From the NCBI GenBank assembly GCA_964421875.1, contig CAYQZD010000151.1, forward strand, positions 1 to 7,994: 7,994 nt of DNA. The letters run 5' to 3'. This stretch comes from CAYQZD01 sp964421875. GTDB lineage: Bacteria > Electryoneota > Tariuqbacteria > Tariuqbacterales > Tariuqbacteraceae. A model generated the notes under the pieces. It searched no databases. It was not told the origin of the DNA and worked only from the letters and a program-made list of their open reading frames with translations. Shown one piece after another: positions 6,284 to 7,994 of this stretch. The position numbers and the translations under genes are program-made. Position 1 is the stretch's first letter, and each line of letters starts with the position of its first letter.

Positions 6284-6327
6284 GTTAAACTTAACTATGC
6301 ACTTTATACTTTACACTTGAGAAATCT
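6284..6327 (+). promoter_or_regulatory. Leader of the protease gene: small palindrome and heptamer array
   Basis: The 67-base gap before the protease gene holds GTTAA-AC-TTAAC (6284-6295), a 12-base palindrome-like site. After it come three adjacent heptamers, ACTTTAT, ACTTTAC and ACTTGAG (6301-6321). An earlier ACTTAAC (6289-6295) overlaps the palindrome. Only a weak GAG (6319-6321) lies six bases before the ATG, so the ribosome binding site is poor. Overlapping A+T-rich sequences such as TATACT (6305-6310) could act as a -10 box but no good -35 box is seen at normal spacing. Co-transcription with the restriction-modification gene is possible. Confidence 0.4.
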
Positions 6328-7920
6328 ATGAAAATCCCCCTCAAATACCATATCGCCCTCCCGGCGCTGTTGTTAGTGTGCGTTCTCTTCTGGTTGAATT
6401 TCGGCGATAAGCTTTTCGCCCGGGACACCGATCTGGAGGGTCAGCTCCGCAAGTTCAATTACCTGCTTTACCAGATTCGAGAGAACTATGTGGAGGAGTC
6501 GGAGCTTTCCAGCCTTATCGACGGCGCTATCACCGGGATGCTGGAATCGCTCGACCCGCACTCGATTTACATTCCCGCCGAAGAGCAGCAGCGGCTGTCC
6601 GAGCAGTTCCGGGGGGAGTTCGAGGGCATCGGCATCTCCTTCGTGATTCAGAACAAGGTGCTGACCGTGATTTCACCCATCCCCGGCACCCCCGCAGACC
6701 GCCTGGGAATCCGCGCCGGCGATAAAATTGTGGAAATCGAAGGGGAATCGGCCTACGGTATAACCAACGAAGAGGTCTTTCGCAAACTCCGCGGCCCCAA
6801 GGGGACTCAGGTGCAGGTGACTATCGCCCGGGAAGGCGCGCCGGAACCGCTGAATTTCACCATCACCCGGGACAAAATCCCCATCCACTCCGTGGAAACC
6901 GCCTTCTTGCTGGACGACAGCACCGGCTACATCCTGCTCAACCAGTTCACCTCCAACACCTCCGACGAACTCGACGCGGCGCTGGCGGAACTGCGCAACG
7001 CGGGAATGACCCGGCTGGTGTTCGACCTGCGGGGAAATTCCGGAGGTTACCTCGACCAGGCGGTGAAGGTCTGCGATAAGTTTATCCCCGGGGGAGAAAT
7101 GCTGGTATACACCAAGGGGCGGAACACGAGCAGCAGGCGTGAATTCTACTCTTCCGACAGTAAAACCCGCAGCGACCTGCAGCTTATCGTGCTCATAAAC
7201 CACGGCAGCGCCTCGGCTTCGGAGATTGTAGCCGGGGCGGTGCAGGACCTTGACCGGGGACTGGTGGCCGGCGCCCGCAGTTTCGGCAAGGGATTGGTGC
7301 AGACTCCTATCCCCTTTGAGGACGGTTCGCTGGTGCGCCTCACCACCGCCAAGTACTATACCCCCACCGGCAGACTGATTCAACGCCCCTATGACGGCAG
7401 CCTTTCCGACTACTATCGAAGCGCTTATACCGAGGAAGATACCGCCGCCGCTCCCGCAGACTCCGCCCGGGAAATGTTCACCACCAAAGCCGGCCGTAAA
7501 GTCTTTGGAGGAGGGGGAGTTACCCCGGATGTGAAACTGGAATCGAGATACTACACCGCCTACACCTCCAGACTGCTCAATCTCCGCCTTTTCTTCGAAT
7601 ACGCCGCAGGCTACGCCTCTGAACACCCGGAATGGGGGGTGGACTTCGAAATGTTCCTGCGAAAATTCCAGGTGACCGACAATATGTTAGCTGATTTCCT
7701 CAAACTGGCTGATTCCAAAGAGATTGAGTTCAACGAAGAACAATACCGCAAAGATTTGGACATCATTAAAAACTTGATAAAATCGGAAATCGCCCAAAAC
7801 CTCTACAACGGCAGAATCTTTTACTACCGGGTGCGCATTCAGGGCGATTCGCAGGTTCAGGAAGCGGTGAAGCTGTTCCCCCAGGCGCGGGAAATTATGC
7901 AGATGGGCATGCGGGGCTGA
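6328..7920 (+). CDS. ctpA: Carboxy-terminal processing protease, S41 family, with PDZ domain
   Basis: This 530-residue protein has a single hydrophobic segment (residues 9-24) that would anchor or export it, placing the rest in the periplasm or outside the membrane. A helical segment (35-95) precedes a PDZ domain (about 97-180, with GIGISFV near the start and GIRAGDKIVEIEG at 127-139). The protease core carries FDLRGNSGG (232-240), the catalytic Ser296 in GSASASEI, Lys321 in SFGKGLVQ 25 residues later, and Gln325. The Ser-Lys spacing and Gln match the CtpB/Prc dyad, so the enzyme should be active. It cleaves substrates near their C-termini, typically in envelope protein processing or quality control. 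The GRKVFGGGGVTPD motif (389-401) and the roughly 130-residue helical extension are usual in homologues from FCB-type bacteria. Base composition returns to the G+C-rich level of fabG. The symbol is a family name; the paralogue (ctpA, ctpB or prc) is not determined. Confidence 0.93.
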   Translation: MKIPLKYHIALPALLLVCVLFWLNFGDKLFARDTDLEGQLRKFNYLLYQIRENYVEESELSSLIDGAITGMLESLDPHSIYIPAEEQQRLSEQFRGEFEGIGISFVIQNKVLTVISPIPGTPADRLGIRAGDKIVEIEGESAYGITNEEVFRKLRGPKGTQVQVTIAREGAPEPLNFTITRDKIPIHSVETAFLLDDSTGYILLNQFTSNTSDELDAALAELRNAGMTRLVFDLRGNSGGYLDQAVKVCDKFIPGGEMLVYTKGRNTSSRREFYSSDSKTRSDLQLIVLINHGSASASEIVAGAVQDLDRGLVAGARSFGKGLVQTPIPFEDGSLVRLTTAKYYTPTGRLIQRPYDGSLSDYYRSAYTEEDTAAAPADSAREMFTTKAGRKVFGGGGVTPDVKLESRYYTAYTSRLLNLRLFFEYAAGYASEHPEWGVDFEMFLRKFQVTDNMLADFLKLADSKEIEFNEEQYRKDLDIIKNLIKSEIAQNLYNGRIFYYRVRIQGDSQVQEAVKLFPQAREIMQMGMRG

Positions 7921-7964
7921 AGCGGACGTCAAAGTTATAGGCTCTTCGCTGAATTGTATGGGTA

Positions 7965-7994
7965 ATGACAATCACGATTGAGGATACAGGGCAT
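7965..7994 (+). CDS. Possible start of a further gene, cut by the window edge
   Basis: ATG at 7965 opens a frame, MTITIEDTGH, that runs to the last base without a stop, 44 bases after the protease stop. There is no clear ribosome binding site: the GGG at 7960-7962 is too close. Ten residues are too few to name a family. Confidence 0.25.
   Translation, partial: MTITIEDTGH

Noticed and set aside
6673..7626. 317-codon open frame on the - strand
   Set aside because: It lies entirely within the protease gene, whose PDZ domain and Ser-Lys dyad are clear. The reverse product is Gly/Val/His-rich without family features, as expected from an antisense frame in G+C-rich coding DNA.

Overview
The window looks like a chromosomal piece from an uncultured Gram-negative-type bacterium. 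The S41 protease carries a GRKVFGGGGVTPD-type motif and a long helical tail, and the first gene encodes a secreted repeat protein of the 'LxKIDxxGxxxW' kind. Both are common in the FCB group and neighbouring candidate phyla. This placement is an inference from protein style; there is no rRNA or marker gene to confirm it.

Four complete genes lie on the + strand. (1) 157-1569 encodes a secreted protein predicted to fold as an eight-bladed beta-propeller, with a Pro/Lys-rich tail. (2) 1858-2601 encodes a FabG-type short-chain dehydrogenase/reductase. (3) 2997 or 3006-6260 encodes a large single-chain restriction-modification protein of type IIG architecture: a PD-(D/E)XK-like N-terminus, a gamma-class N6-adenine methyltransferase and a C-terminal specificity region. 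(4) 6328-7920 encodes a membrane-anchored carboxy-terminal processing protease (S41/CtpA). A fifth reading frame may begin at 7965 and run off the window. The four genes share no obvious pathway. The gaps between them (about 288, 395-404 and 67 bases) argue against one tight operon, although genes 3 and 4 could be co-transcribed.

The unusual part is the non-coding DNA. fabG is bracketed by two degenerate octamer arrays, one upstream (1749-1796) and one directly after the stop (2603-2642). The gap before the restriction-modification gene is almost wholly built of repeats: an octamer array, a GTAG...CTAC double hairpin, paired C-tracts with a C/G hairpin, a second GTAG...CTAC inverted repeat with 18-bp perfect arms, and G-rich tracts. 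Half of that second element recurs at 82-97. The GTAG/CTAC ends recall REP/REPIN elements mobilised by RAYT (HUH-type) transposases, though no such transposase gene is in the window. A short heptamer array precedes the protease gene.

The restriction-modification gene is more A+T-rich than its neighbours. Hand counts of single 60-base lines give 27/60 G+C at 3001-3060 and 18/60 at 5881-5940, against 36/60 in fabG (2101-2160) and 35/60 in the protease (7021-7080). This fits acquisition of a defence gene beside a repeat-rich intergenic region. The best candidates for something new are the repeat families and the E-x-E form of the nuclease motif, not a multi-gene system.
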